From: Paenibacillus sp. IHBB 10380
GTDB taxonomy: Bacteria > Bacillota > Bacilli > Paenibacillales > Paenibacillaceae
Direction: 5' to 3'
Assembly: GCF_000949425.1 (NCBI RefSeq)
Contig: NZ_CP010976.1
Location: 186,001-250,000, forward strand
Length of the DNA stretch: 64,000 bases
Below are positions 54,651 to 62,245 of this stretch, in pieces. The translations under genes and the position numbers were made by a program. A model generated the notes under the pieces. It worked only from the letters and a program-made list of their open reading frames with translations, was not told where the DNA came from and ran no database searches. Each line of letters begins with the position of its first letter. Position 1 is the first letter of the stretch.

Positions 54651-55031
54651 TTATTTATTGTTATTTTTGCTCACAATACCAGCTTGGTAATTAAGGAGAC
54701 TTATCATCTGTTCTGTGTTTTGGTGAACTCTATCATTTTGTAGTCGAGCAAAAGATAAGGTGTCCATATATTTCTCTGTAGGAGCAGTTTCATCATTTTC
54801 CTGTTTAATCTCACTTACTAAGATTTTTGTGCCATCTGATCTGACAATATATTGTCTTACATAGCCACCTTCTCGACTGGTAATCAACTGACCCGTTTTT
54901 TCTTCCCTCTTCTCTTCGTTTATTTTCTGTTGTTGTTCTTCTAAATTAAACTTAAATACCAACGATGAGGGATTACTTTTAGTATGATGGACTGAAAATC
55001 CAAAATTACTATTTCCTGATTCAATACGCAT
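54651..55031 (-). CDS. Unknown protein, 126 residues
   Basis: ATG 55031 follows TATTGGAGGTC. The soluble, charged protein has a beta-rich start (GNSNFGFSVHHTKSNPSSLVFKF), a Lys/Glu-rich middle and a helical C-terminus (MDTLSFARLQNDRV to NYQAGIVSKNNNK). It resembles no family I know. It lies inside the tandemly duplicated unit, between the crystallin gene and the CRISPR leader, and its second copy has decayed (55992). Confidence 0.7.
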   Translation of the reverse strand: MRIESGNSNFGFSVHHTKSNPSSLVFKFNLEEQQQKINEEKREEKTGQLITSREGGYVRQYIVRSDGTKILVSEIKQENDETAPTEKYMDTLSFARLQNDRVHQNTEQMISLLNYQAGIVSKNNNK

Positions 55032-55136
55032 ATCATGACCTCCAATAATAACTTCAATAAACTTTATATCGGTATGAATTTGGAATTGCTTTAGTATAGT
55101 AGGTGACTTGAGCAGAGAAATGATTTAAGACGTAGT

Positions 55137-55297
55137 GAGCGAATATTTTTCGAATCGACTGCAAGCCTTGTGTAGTAAGGGCTAAGGTGGATTTTGGAAG
55201 GTGGCCAATTTACGGATTGGAGGTTCAATGCAGAATCAAGAAATACCTCGGTCAAAAACGTTGATGCAGTAAGGGTTTACGGCTATGGAAAAACGGG
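55137..55297 (+). promoter_or_regulatory. CRISPR leader, copy 1 (orphan)
   Basis: This block matches the leader of the main array at 56252-56419: CGAATCGACTGCAAG, GTAGTAAGGG, TTGGAGGTTCAATGCA, AAAACGTTGAT and the final GGAAAAACGGG. It runs directly into one CRISPR repeat, as a working leader does, but no spacer array follows. Confidence 0.9.
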
Positions 55298-55326
55298 GTT
55301 TTATCTGAACGTAGTGGGATATGAAG
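55298..55326 (+). CRISPR. Single CRISPR repeat after the orphan leader
   Basis: 29 bp, identical to the array consensus except G for A in the last block (GATATGAAG). The sequence after it is the duplicated tail of the CPBP gene, not a spacer. Confidence 0.92.
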
Positions 55327-55331
55327 GTAGG

Positions 55332-55438
55332 ATTACATCATTGTGGTATTGGTTATTATGTACTGTGTATGGTTACTTATGAGCTTGAAGAACAAGAATG
55401 TACAGCCACGGATCAATAAAGGATCATCTCTGGTGTAG
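55332..55438 (+). pseudogene. Duplicated 3' end of the CPBP protease gene
   Basis: CATCATTGTGGTATTGGTT to the TAG at 55436 matches 53811-53908 with a 3-bp insertion and few substitutions (ends INKGSSLV against INKESSLV). Only the last transmembrane segment and tail were copied. It marks the left edge of the second copy of the tandem duplication. Confidence 0.9.
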
Positions 55439-55478
55439 GTGTCTGGTATGTTGCATGATAGATGTGTTGGAATATGAA

Positions 55479-55502
55479 AGGCTACCCAGTTGGGCAGCCT
55501 TG
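55479..55502. terminator. Terminator of crystallin copy 2
   Basis: AAGGCTACCC and GGGCAGCCTT, the copy of 53985-54009 with one changed base. Confidence 0.75.
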
Positions 55503-55519
55503 TGATGCGTGTAGTGTCA

Positions 55520-55894
55520 TTATTGTCTGATGACCAGAACGTCACTAGGGGCATTTCTGCTTGTCTGAATTTCTCTGATTTGGGAGTTGGTTAGATTACG
55601 GCTTACTAGAATGAATGAGGAAGTGACATTGTCGAAGCGCTCATTTCTTAGATCGGCTACATTGGTATTACCACGAAATACGCGGAAAGACCCTTGGAAG
55701 TTAATACGAGAGAACAACACGAGTGTGACCTCAGAGCGGTTCACAACATTTCTGACTCTGAAGCTAGAGAGAAGATTGTCGAAACGAAATGCGCCTAAAT
55801 CCCGCACAGCAACACCGCCGCGTCTAAAGATGATACGTCTTCCGGTGAAGTTAAGCCCTGAGAAAAGGGAAAGTCTAAGATCTCTATCTGCCAT
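55520..55894 (-). CDS. Beta/gamma-crystallin-type calcium-binding protein, copy 2
   Basis: 124 residues from ATG 55894 with ribosome site AAAGGAGTG. It is about 80 percent identical to the protein at 54029. Calcium motifs are DNLLSS (39-44) and DNVTSS (88-93): each first Asn became Asp, still within the consensus and possibly stronger for calcium. The frame is intact although the neighbouring gene of the duplication has decayed, which argues that the crystallin is under selection. The C-terminal dozen residues differ most (TSRNAPSDVLVIRQ). Confidence 0.85.
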   Translation of the reverse strand: MADRDLRLSLFSGLNFTGRRIIFRRGGVAVRDLGAFRFDNLLSSFRVRNVVNRSEVTLVLFSRINFQGSFRVFRGNTNVADLRNERFDNVTSSFILVSRNLTNSQIREIQTSRNAPSDVLVIRQ

Positions 55895-55991
55895 TATTAC
55901 TATCACTCCTTTTGTAAGATGATAACAATATATGAGAGCCTTCCAACAATTGCGTAGACTTTTATGCAAAGTAAAATGTCTGTTTTGTGTG

Positions 55992-56043
55992 GAGGAACAG
56001 TTTCATCGTTTTCTAAGTTCACTGACTAAGATTTTTGTGTCTG
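55992..56043 (-). pseudogene. Remnant of the second copy of the unknown gene
   Basis: GGAACAGTTTCATCGTTTTC and ACTAAGATTTTTGTG match 54780-54830 inside the unknown gene. A deletion between GGAGG and GGAGC removed the 3' end, and the 5' part is no longer recognisable. Confidence 0.8.
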
Positions 56044-56251
56044 TATTTAAGTCATATGATAGGGATGAAACATACAATCTATTTTAGTAGTAACAGTAGA
56101 CATGTTCGTCATAATTACGTACGATATTGGAAGAGACGCATGTTGGAGAATTATCTCAAAAAATGAGCGTAAGGTTATTATATTATGAAGTAATTGTAGA
56201 GAATGATCCTTTGATCTCCATTATTTGAAGTAGGGTTTCAAGTGGAAATGC

Positions 56252-56419
56252 AGCGATCGAATATTTTGTCGAATCGACTGCAAGTTCTTGTCTAGTAAGG
56301 GTTGAGGAGGATTATTGCGAGGTCGTGATTTTACGCATTGGAGGTTCAATGCAAAAGTGAGAAATGACCTCGATCGAAAACGTTGATACAGCAAGGGTTT
56401 GGGGTTGTGGGAAAACGGG
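56252..56419 (+). promoter_or_regulatory. CRISPR leader of the main array
   Basis: An A/T-rich stretch homologous to 55137-55297, ending in GGGAAAACGGG directly before the first repeat. Spacer order and the degenerate repeat at the other end agree with it being the leader side. Confidence 0.9.
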
Positions 56420-57553
56420 GTTTTATCTGAACGTAGTGGGATATAAAGATATTCGCCCTTAACTTCTTCCAGACGTGATTTTACGTTTTATCTGAACGTA
56501 GTGGGATATAAAGGACTATAAGCAAGAGGTAATACCTGAAACAAAACCGTTTTATCTGAACGTAGTGGGATATAAAGTATATATTAACAAGAATAAATTG
56601 TATGTTCGTAATTTGTTTTATCTGAACGTAGTGGGATATAAAGTTATTAAGCTGCGCAATTTAGTTAGAGCTTTTAAGCGTTTTATCTGAACGTAGTGGG
56701 ATATAAAGAGAGAAGATGAACGTAAAGGTTTCTCGAACGGTATCGTTTTATCTGAACGTAGTGGGATATAAAGTACAATGTAGGGTGCATAAGCGATAGG
56801 TCAATCGTCGTTTTATCTGAACGTAGTGGGATATAAAGTCAGTTGCGTTAGTTCTTTAGCGGTCACTTTTGTTGGTTTTATCTGAACGTAGTGGGATATA
56901 AAGCTTGATTAAATCCTTAAACCACAAGAGTACACCGCTGTTTTATCTGAACGTAGTGGGATATAAAGTGATCTGGCACATAGCTTCTTGATGATCTTCT
57001 CTCGTTTTATCTGAACGTAGTGGGATATAAAGAGAGAAGAAGGATTCGACTGGGATTATTGGGCAAAGGTTTTATCTGAACGTAGTGGGATATAAAGTAA
57101 TAACAACGCGCTCGCCCACCGCAGCTTTACGTTGTTTTATCTGAACGTAGTGGGATATAAAGTAGAGAAGGCTGTGGTGGATTACAATTGGAACAAAGTT
57201 TTATCTGAACGTAGTGGGATATAAAGCATAAATATCAAGATGTTTTCGATCACATTACGCCTGTTTTATCTGAACGTAGTGGGATATAAAGTTATACAGA
57301 CTTGTTTGACTTATCACAACTGTTCAACGTTTTATCTGAACGTAGTGGGATATAAAGTATTCTATTGATGAAATGTTCGCTGACGTCACAGGCAGTTTTA
57401 TCTGAACGTAGTGGGATATAAAGAGATGTTCCAAATTACATAGAGATGAGAGGTGTTAGCGTTTTATCTGAACGTAGTGGGATATAAGAGTCTTTTCGTT
57501 AGGAGTGATCGTGATTTCTGGATCGTTTTATCTGAACGTAGTGGGATATAAAG
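56420..57553 (+). CRISPR. CRISPR array, 18 repeats and 17 spacers
   Basis: Repeats of 29 bp (GTTTTATCTGAACGTAGTGG then GATATAAAG) start at 56420, 56485, 56549, 56615, 56680, 56745, 56810, 56875, 56940, 57004, 57069, 57134, 57198, 57263, 57329, 57395, 57461 and 57525. Spacers are 35-37 bp and all different. All repeats are identical by eye except the one at 57461, which lacks one A (28 bp), as expected for the leader-distal end. Type I-B is supported by cas6 and a cas8b-like gene downstream. A second leader with one repeat lies 1.1 kb upstream. Confidence 0.98.
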
Positions 57554-57829
57554 ATTGGTGAGGCCACCATAAGAGACGCGTATATCTCGAATTGTGCGAT
57601 GCGCTATTACGTCAATAGTGATAGTGAAACTATTTTCAGTATTTAGACAAAAAAAGAACCGCTTTTCAGCGTTTCTCGTTCCCTGCTATTCCATCCGACG
57701 ATTTCCGAATAACTCAATAAAGTAATAATCTCATAATACTGCTATTAAGAAAACGAGTGATATCGAAATAACTACGTGTACACCGAAAAAGGATCATACC
57801 CAATCGTATACCACGAGCTAACCTACGGA
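57554..57829. other. Region after the CRISPR array, no gene seen
   Basis: No repeat, no credible frame. TTGTGCGATGCGCTATTACG and GAACCGCTTTTCAGCGTTTCTC hold small hairpins. It borders the dead TGT-like gene and may be decayed phage DNA. Confidence 0.4.
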
Positions 57830-58371
57830 GGGCACTCGCCATCTTATTTTTGATATCGATGAGTACGCCGCATTTGTGATATGACATGCCGATATTATTT
57901 ATTAATATCTGACCTTGGATAAAATCGGGGATCCTATCACCACCAGACAAAATACAGAATACTTGGAGCGGGTTACCGGGCGTAAGCCAATTCCGATTTA
58001 CCATATTCAAAATTCACTGGATGTGTTGCAAGAAATTATTGATGAAGATCATGACGTCATTGCAATTGGAGTAGTGTACTGAAATCCGTAAGTCCTGGGA
58101 AACGGCACTTGATACCATTTTGAAACGATTCGGGGATAGCGTTAATTTTCATGCACTGGGTCTCGGATCTATTCATATGCTGCTTCGCTACAACTGGTTT
58201 TTAGCAGACGCGAGCTCATGGCTAAATGGCCGTATCTTTGGGACACGTACCACCATGTCAGGGATTTTAAGAGTTCCTAAATGGATGTCTTCACAAATGG
58301 TCCTCGGATTCAATGTACGTAATCTAGGTGGCCATAGAAGATTTACATTTCAGATATGCAAATTGAATTAG
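57830..58371 (+). pseudogene. Decayed TGT/DpdA-like gene (phage-type)
   Basis: One frame reads DIDEYAAFV, a stop, HADIIY, a stop, then YLTLDKIGDPITTRQNTEYL and KPIPIYHIQNSLDVLQEIID to DVIAIG. A shifted frame continues KSWETALDTILKRFGDSVNF, HALGLGSIHMLLRYNWFLAD and ASSWLNGRIFGT. The order (DxxEY, LDxIGDPxxT, PIPVxH, IAIGG, FHxxGLGS, LRYxWxxxDASSWL) is that of tRNA-guanine-transglycosylase-like proteins of phages and DpdA DNA-modification enzymes. At least two stops and one frameshift make it dead. Precise subfamily uncertain. Confidence 0.65.
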
Positions 58372-58402
58372 ATGTATTCCTTCCATTAGTGATACTTCAG
58401 CA

Positions 58403-58441
58403 CACATCAAGCTCGTAGGCTTGATGTGTGATTTTTTTGTT
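58403..58441 (+). terminator. Terminator after the TGT-like remnant
   Basis: CACACATCAAGC and GCTTGATGTGTG pair exactly around TCGTAG, followed by ATTTTTTTG. Confidence 0.9.
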
Positions 58442-58646
58442 TTGGGAGATAGAAGTACCAAAAATCATGATTTAGAGGATGGATTAGATGAGCATTCAGT
58501 CAGTAATTAAGTAAATTTTACAGACCCTGTCATGAAGATGAGGGCCTCTATACGCTGAATTTCGATTTAAACACATTGGGCTTTGTTATTATTAGTTTTA
58601 TATTATAGTAATCGTGGGTATTTAGGTTCGGTTTTTTATGAATCAT

Positions 58647-59111
58647 TCATTCTATTTCGATACCTGGTAACAAATTAGGAATACTCTCCCTTCCAATTCG
58701 TATGACCGTTTTATCAAGTTGTTCATTCTTACTCTCAACAGGTTTATAAAAATTTCCATTGATTTCAAACGTATTAAGAATATTGATCATTTTTTCTTGA
58801 TCATAAATATTCAATGAATATAGATATCCAGCTCCTTGGCTTACACTTAGTTTTTGTAATTGAACAGATTTTAAAGCTGATACAATATTCTTAATATGAC
58901 CTGAATCTGTTACTATCATTTTATTTCCATCACTAAATTTCACTTCTATTTTTTTTACATGTAGTAAGTCGCTTTCAATAACTTGTGTTAAAGGAATAAC
59001 TTCTTCACTAATCAATTTCTCATTCCCCTCACTTTCTTTGTTGATTGCACATCCGGAAATACATACTATTACAATAAAAATAGCTAAATATCCTCTTATC
59101 TTACTTCTCAT
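58647..59111 (-). CDS. Lipoprotein of unknown function
   Basis: The 154-residue product has a lipoprotein signal (lipobox CISGC, lipidated C21), then an acidic alpha/beta domain with VKFSDGNKMIVTDSGHIKNI and SALKSVQLQKLSVSQGAGYL, ending in RIGRESIPNLLPGIEIE. It has no catalytic motif. It follows the C39-like gene on the same strand with a terminator between, so it is likely a separate unit. Strongly AT-rich, like the surrounding island. Confidence 0.75.
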   Translation of the reverse strand: MRSKIRGYLAIFIVIVCISGCAINKESEGNEKLISEEVIPLTQVIESDLLHVKKIEVKFSDGNKMIVTDSGHIKNIVSALKSVQLQKLSVSQGAGYLYSLNIYDQEKMINILNTFEINGNFYKPVESKNEQLDKTVIRIGRESIPNLLPGIEIE

Positions 59112-59189
59112 TTGATTACCCTCCTCACGCTCTTTCTATAATAGACGTTTTTTCAAAACAATATGTTCCTGAAGTTGGTGATTTTTAAA

Positions 59190-59228
59190 AAAAGGCATTC
59201 CCTCATTATTAATTAGGGAACACCTTTT
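59190..59228 (-). terminator. Terminator after the C39-like gene
   Basis: On the minus strand AAAAAGGTGTTCCCTAAT and ATTAGGGAATGCCTTTTTT form a stem ending in T6. Confidence 0.85.
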
Positions 59229-59241
59229 TCAACAGTATTGT

Positions 59242-60354
59242 TTATTGAGGCACAACTTTAACTGTCTCATTCCAAGATAGTTGTGGCATATAAAGGTATA
59301 CGTCTGTAGGAGTATTTGACCAAGTATCATGTACAATAACATATCTAAACCATTTCAAGTTCTGATCTGTATCTTGATATTCTTCATAGCCAACACCAGT
59401 CATGTCGTGATCTGAATAAGTAGCGTCGTTTACAACGTTAATAATATCAGGCCTATTCGCATTCATTTCTGTTTTATGTGTATTAAAATTTGCACTACCA
59501 CGGGATACGGATACAGTGTATCCGCGGTCGCTCCAAAACTTTTTCATTCCGTTAACACGGTCATCCCAGCCGGTTCCACCAGCAGAATTCGTGTTCATAT
59601 AAGAAGAAGAAGCAAGAACATCAACCAATGTATCATCTGTTGTAGAACTAGCTAACAAACTTGAATACCCATTATTTTTCCAATACCTAATTATATTTCC
59701 AAACGAAGTTGGGCTACATCCCTTGCGCCAAGTAATGTCAGGAACACTTGAAATTTTCTTGGACGAGTAACTAATAATAGTAGCTGGTGCTATTTCTGAC
59801 ATCAAAGAGGGATTTTCCACAACAAGAGTGTTCTTTTCTGGTATAACATTCAAATCGAATGACTCTCCCTGTAAAAAGCCGTTACTTAGGAATTCATCCC
59901 GATTCATAATTTTTTCTTGACGAACGTCATAATAAGTAGATTCATCTTTTTTGATATAATACTGTGTAGCTCCAATATATACTGCTTGTTCCTCACTACC
60001 AACTAAATCCCTGTAAGGATCTTCGCCCTCTCTGGTAGATTCTAAAACGGTCGGATTATCAGCACTAACAATTATATAACCTGCTGCATAATCTTCAGAA
60101 TTTACGGCAAATAAAAATGAGGTGAGTTGGCCATTAAAATCAACAAGTGGATATTTAAAGGTTAAGGATGAATTTTGCCAATCAGGAGTATTTAGTGAAA
60201 TAGTGTCAATATACTTGGAAGCTACATCGGCTGCTTGTTCATAAACTGATGAGGTTTCTGTTGTCGAATCAGTCTGTGAATCGTCCGCAAAAGCAGATAA
60301 TGGGGTAATCACCATCATAGCGGACAAAACTAGAGTTAATATAAACTTCTTCAT
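59242..60354 (-). CDS. Secreted C39-like peptidase-fold protein
   Basis: The 370-residue protein has a signal peptide (about 1-23, SAFADD), a propeptide-like N-terminal half (about 30-195, with AAGYIIVSADN as in FTP/PepSY-like or streptopain prodomains) and a papain-fold domain (about 200-370) with C213 in RKGCSPTSFGNIIRYW, H316 in SDHDMTGVGYEEY and D343 in VIVHDTWSN. This is the Peptidase_C39_2 pattern. It may process a secreted peptide; a frameshifted small secreted peptide gene lies 0.4 kb upstream. Start ATG 60354 behind GGGAGGTAC. Confidence 0.85.
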   Translation of the reverse strand: MKKFILTLVLSAMMVITPLSAFADDSQTDSTTETSSVYEQAADVASKYIDTISLNTPDWQNSSLTFKYPLVDFNGQLTSFLFAVNSEDYAAGYIIVSADNPTVLESTREGEDPYRDLVGSEEQAVYIGATQYYIKKDESTYYDVRQEKIMNRDEFLSNGFLQGESFDLNVIPEKNTLVVENPSLMSEIAPATIISYSSKKISSVPDITWRKGCSPTSFGNIIRYWKNNGYSSLLASSTTDDTLVDVLASSSYMNTNSAGGTGWDDRVNGMKKFWSDRGYTVSVSRGSANFNTHKTEMNANRPDIINVVNDATYSDHDMTGVGYEEYQDTDQNLKWFRYVIVHDTWSNTPTDVYLYMPQLSWNETVKVVPQ

Positions 60355-60440
60355 AAAAAAGTACCTCCCTAATTAATCGATTTTTTCAACTAACTTACTA
60401 TAGCTTACTAACAAGGACACCCCTTCTCTTTTAAAAGCTA

Positions 60441-60504
60441 CTCTTTACTTTATTACGCAAGAGCATTAAAAGTAAGAATTCAATTAGCGTAATAAAGTAA
60501 AGAG
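60441..60504. repeat. 18-bp perfect inverted repeat with 28-bp loop
   Basis: CTCTTTACTTTATTACGC and GCGTAATAAAGTAAAGAG. It lies 87 bp upstream of the C39-like start, without T-run, so an operator or a transcription barrier is more likely than a terminator. The rest of 60505-60760 is AT-rich with AAATACTAATATTA nearly repeated. Confidence 0.7.
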
Positions 60505-60762
60505 CGCAAAAATTGGTTTCCTTAATTGTATTGAGAAAGAAAGAGATGAGTAATGTCTCTTTCAAACTCGTATACAATCATAAAATATACTAATATTAAG
60601 TTAAATACTAATATTATCTAATAATACCTTATTTTAACTTTATTAGTAAATAAATAAATTTAATTCGCATTTAAAATAGAGTTTCCGGTGGCTTGACTCC
60701 TCTAAATCAATCCAAAATGTGAGTATTCTTTTTCCTAAATTTTTAATAATTGGGGAAAAATT

Positions 60763-60859
60763 TTATTTGCTTGATTCGGGAGAAGCAGTATCGGTATATG
60801 CAGAAATTGATAGTGCAATAAATAGGGCCATTAATAATAGCTTGAGAACATTTTTTCAT
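60763..60859 (-). pseudogene. Small secreted peptide gene with a 1-base frameshift
   Basis: A ribosome site (TGAGGT) precedes ATGAAAAAATG on the minus strand. As read, the frame gives MKKCSQ and is unlike a protein. With one A fewer in the six-A run, it reads MKNVLKLLLMALFIALSISA then YTDTASPESSK, 31 residues with a perfect signal peptide, like Phr-type signalling peptides. The A-run could be a real mutation, a slippage site or a sequencing error. Confidence 0.5.
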
Positions 60860-60968
60860 AATAATTACCTCAAAATAAATTTAGCTAGGGTGATTTAATG
60901 TCTTTATCTGCGGACTCTAAATGTGTTCTAAGGTTGTTGATAAGTAAGTTTTCTAGTCTATATAATTC

Positions 60969-61169
60969 GTCTTCTAAGAATGTAGTGGGATATAAAGCTT
61001 TTCTTTTGATGGATTATATTGACGAGATAACAATATAAGCTAATTAGAACTTTGAAGTTTTTTGTGCTAGGATTATACAAGAGTAAATTTTATTTGAACA
61101 AAGAGGGATATAAAAAACGTTTTGTATTTAATATTTATAAAATTTATCTGAACACAGTGGGAATTAAAT
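60969..61169 (+). CRISPR. Three decayed CRISPR repeats before cas6
   Basis: At 60969-60997 a 29-bp unit ends in GTAGTGGGATATAAAG like the array repeat, with about six substitutions in its first half. At 61087-61115 another (TTTTATTTGAAC then GAGGGATATAAAA), and at 61141 a third (TTTATCTGAAC then CAGTGGGA) are more decayed. Spacings are 89 and 25 bp, so spacers have been lost or eroded. They look like a dead older array next to the cas operon. Confidence 0.7.
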
Positions 61170-61173
61170 AGTT

Positions 61174-61220
61174 AAAAAGAAAGAGTTGAATTGCTATCAA
61201 AGCATTCAACTCTTTCTTTT
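61174..61220. terminator. Terminator before the cas genes
   Basis: AAAAGAAAGAGTTGAATGC-like arms: AGAAAGAGTTGAAT and ATTCAACTCTTTCT pair, followed by TTT. The A/T-runs on both sides allow use in either direction. Between here and cas6 (61511) I see only a 6-codon frame at 61358. Confidence 0.75.
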
Positions 61221-61510
61221 ATGGAGAATCTACAATATAGTGAATAAAATCACATTATCAAAAAAAATGGAAAATTTATCTTGAAATTTAGAGTGAATTA
61301 AGTATAAGATATGAGTGAAATAAATATCCTAACGTATTGTAATTTAAAAATGGAGGTATGAGTATGAAGGTTCTTTAACGATCTATAATGAAGCTGTGTG
61401 ATAATTACTTACAAAAATTATATATTAATGATAATATACAACTATATTCCTAATCGTGAATTTATATAGTTCTATAGTCATCGAAAAAGCTAAAGTTAGG
61501 AAGTGAGAAG

Positions 61511-62239
61511 ATGAGACTATCTATAACTTATCAAGTTTCACGTATTCCCATTGGTTACAGGTTCACAATACTTTCTTTATTGAAAGAAGCTTTACAGCTA
61601 GCAGACAAAGGGTATTATGCTAGTTTGTATGAGCAGAATCAAGATCGAATGAAGCCTTTCTCCACTGCTGTTTATTTAAGAGATTTCACTTATAAAGAAC
61701 AAGAAATTTATCTAAAAAGTCTAACTATAACCATATCTAGCTTCGATATGGCGTTTATGCTACATATTTTTAACGGGTTGCAACGTCTAGGCACATATGA
61801 AACTTTTGGTGAAGAGTGGGTGCGAACGGATATTATAATGTTAAAAGAAGCTGAGATTCACGGTGAGCATGCCTACTTCTCAACCTTATCTCCTATTCTA
61901 ATAGAGAATAAAGAGGGCAAGCCTGTTCATCCTTTCGAAGCTTCATATAGAGACGAGTTTAGTTACTATGCTGCATTGCGTATTCGAGAATTAACTGGAC
62001 GTGAACCCTATCGTAAGGTGAATATTGAACCTCTAGCAATGAAAAAAACGGTTATTCGCGAAACTAACTCAACATTCCGTAAACAAGGGAATGACCATAC
62101 TTATCTCTACTTCACTGCTTATCGTGGACAATTGAAGTTAAGTGGTCATCCTCATGATCTGCAACTGTTGTATCAGGCAGGTGTGGGTAAACGAGCTTCT
62201 CAATCTTTTGGGCTACTTGAGTATTTACGGGAGGAGTGA
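61511..62239 (+). CDS. cas6: CRISPR-associated endoribonuclease Cas6
   Basis: The 242-residue RAMP protein begins RLSITYQVSRIPIGYRF and ends with the glycine-rich loop GVGKRASQSFGLLEY (224-238) that marks Cas6. Cas6 cuts the array transcript within each repeat to release guide RNAs and often stays on the handle. It heads a cas operon; cas8 starts 7 bp after its stop. Ribosome site TAGGAAG. The catalytic His is not certain by eye. Confidence 0.93.
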   Translation: MRLSITYQVSRIPIGYRFTILSLLKEALQLADKGYYASLYEQNQDRMKPFSTAVYLRDFTYKEQEIYLKSLTITISSFDMAFMLHIFNGLQRLGTYETFGEEWVRTDIIMLKEAEIHGEHAYFSTLSPILIENKEGKPVHPFEASYRDEFSYYAALRIRELTGREPYRKVNIEPLAMKKTVIRETNSTFRKQGNDHTYLYFTAYRGQLKLSGHPHDLQLLYQAGVGKRASQSFGLLEYLREE

Positions 62240-62245
62240 CAATAT

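Noticed and set aside
55194..55382. A 62-codon frame across the orphan CRISPR leader and repeat
   Set aside because: It is made of leader, one repeat and the start of the duplicated CPBP tail in a wrong frame. The equivalent in the main leader is not open.
57714..58010. A 98-codon minus-strand frame over the TGT-like remnant
   Set aside because: The plus strand shows ordered motifs of a known family in decayed form; the minus frame shows none.
61358..61378. A 6-codon frame with a good ribosome site (TGGAGGT) upstream of cas6
   Set aside because: Too short to judge. It may be a leader peptide or the remains of a lost gene start, but nothing else supports it.
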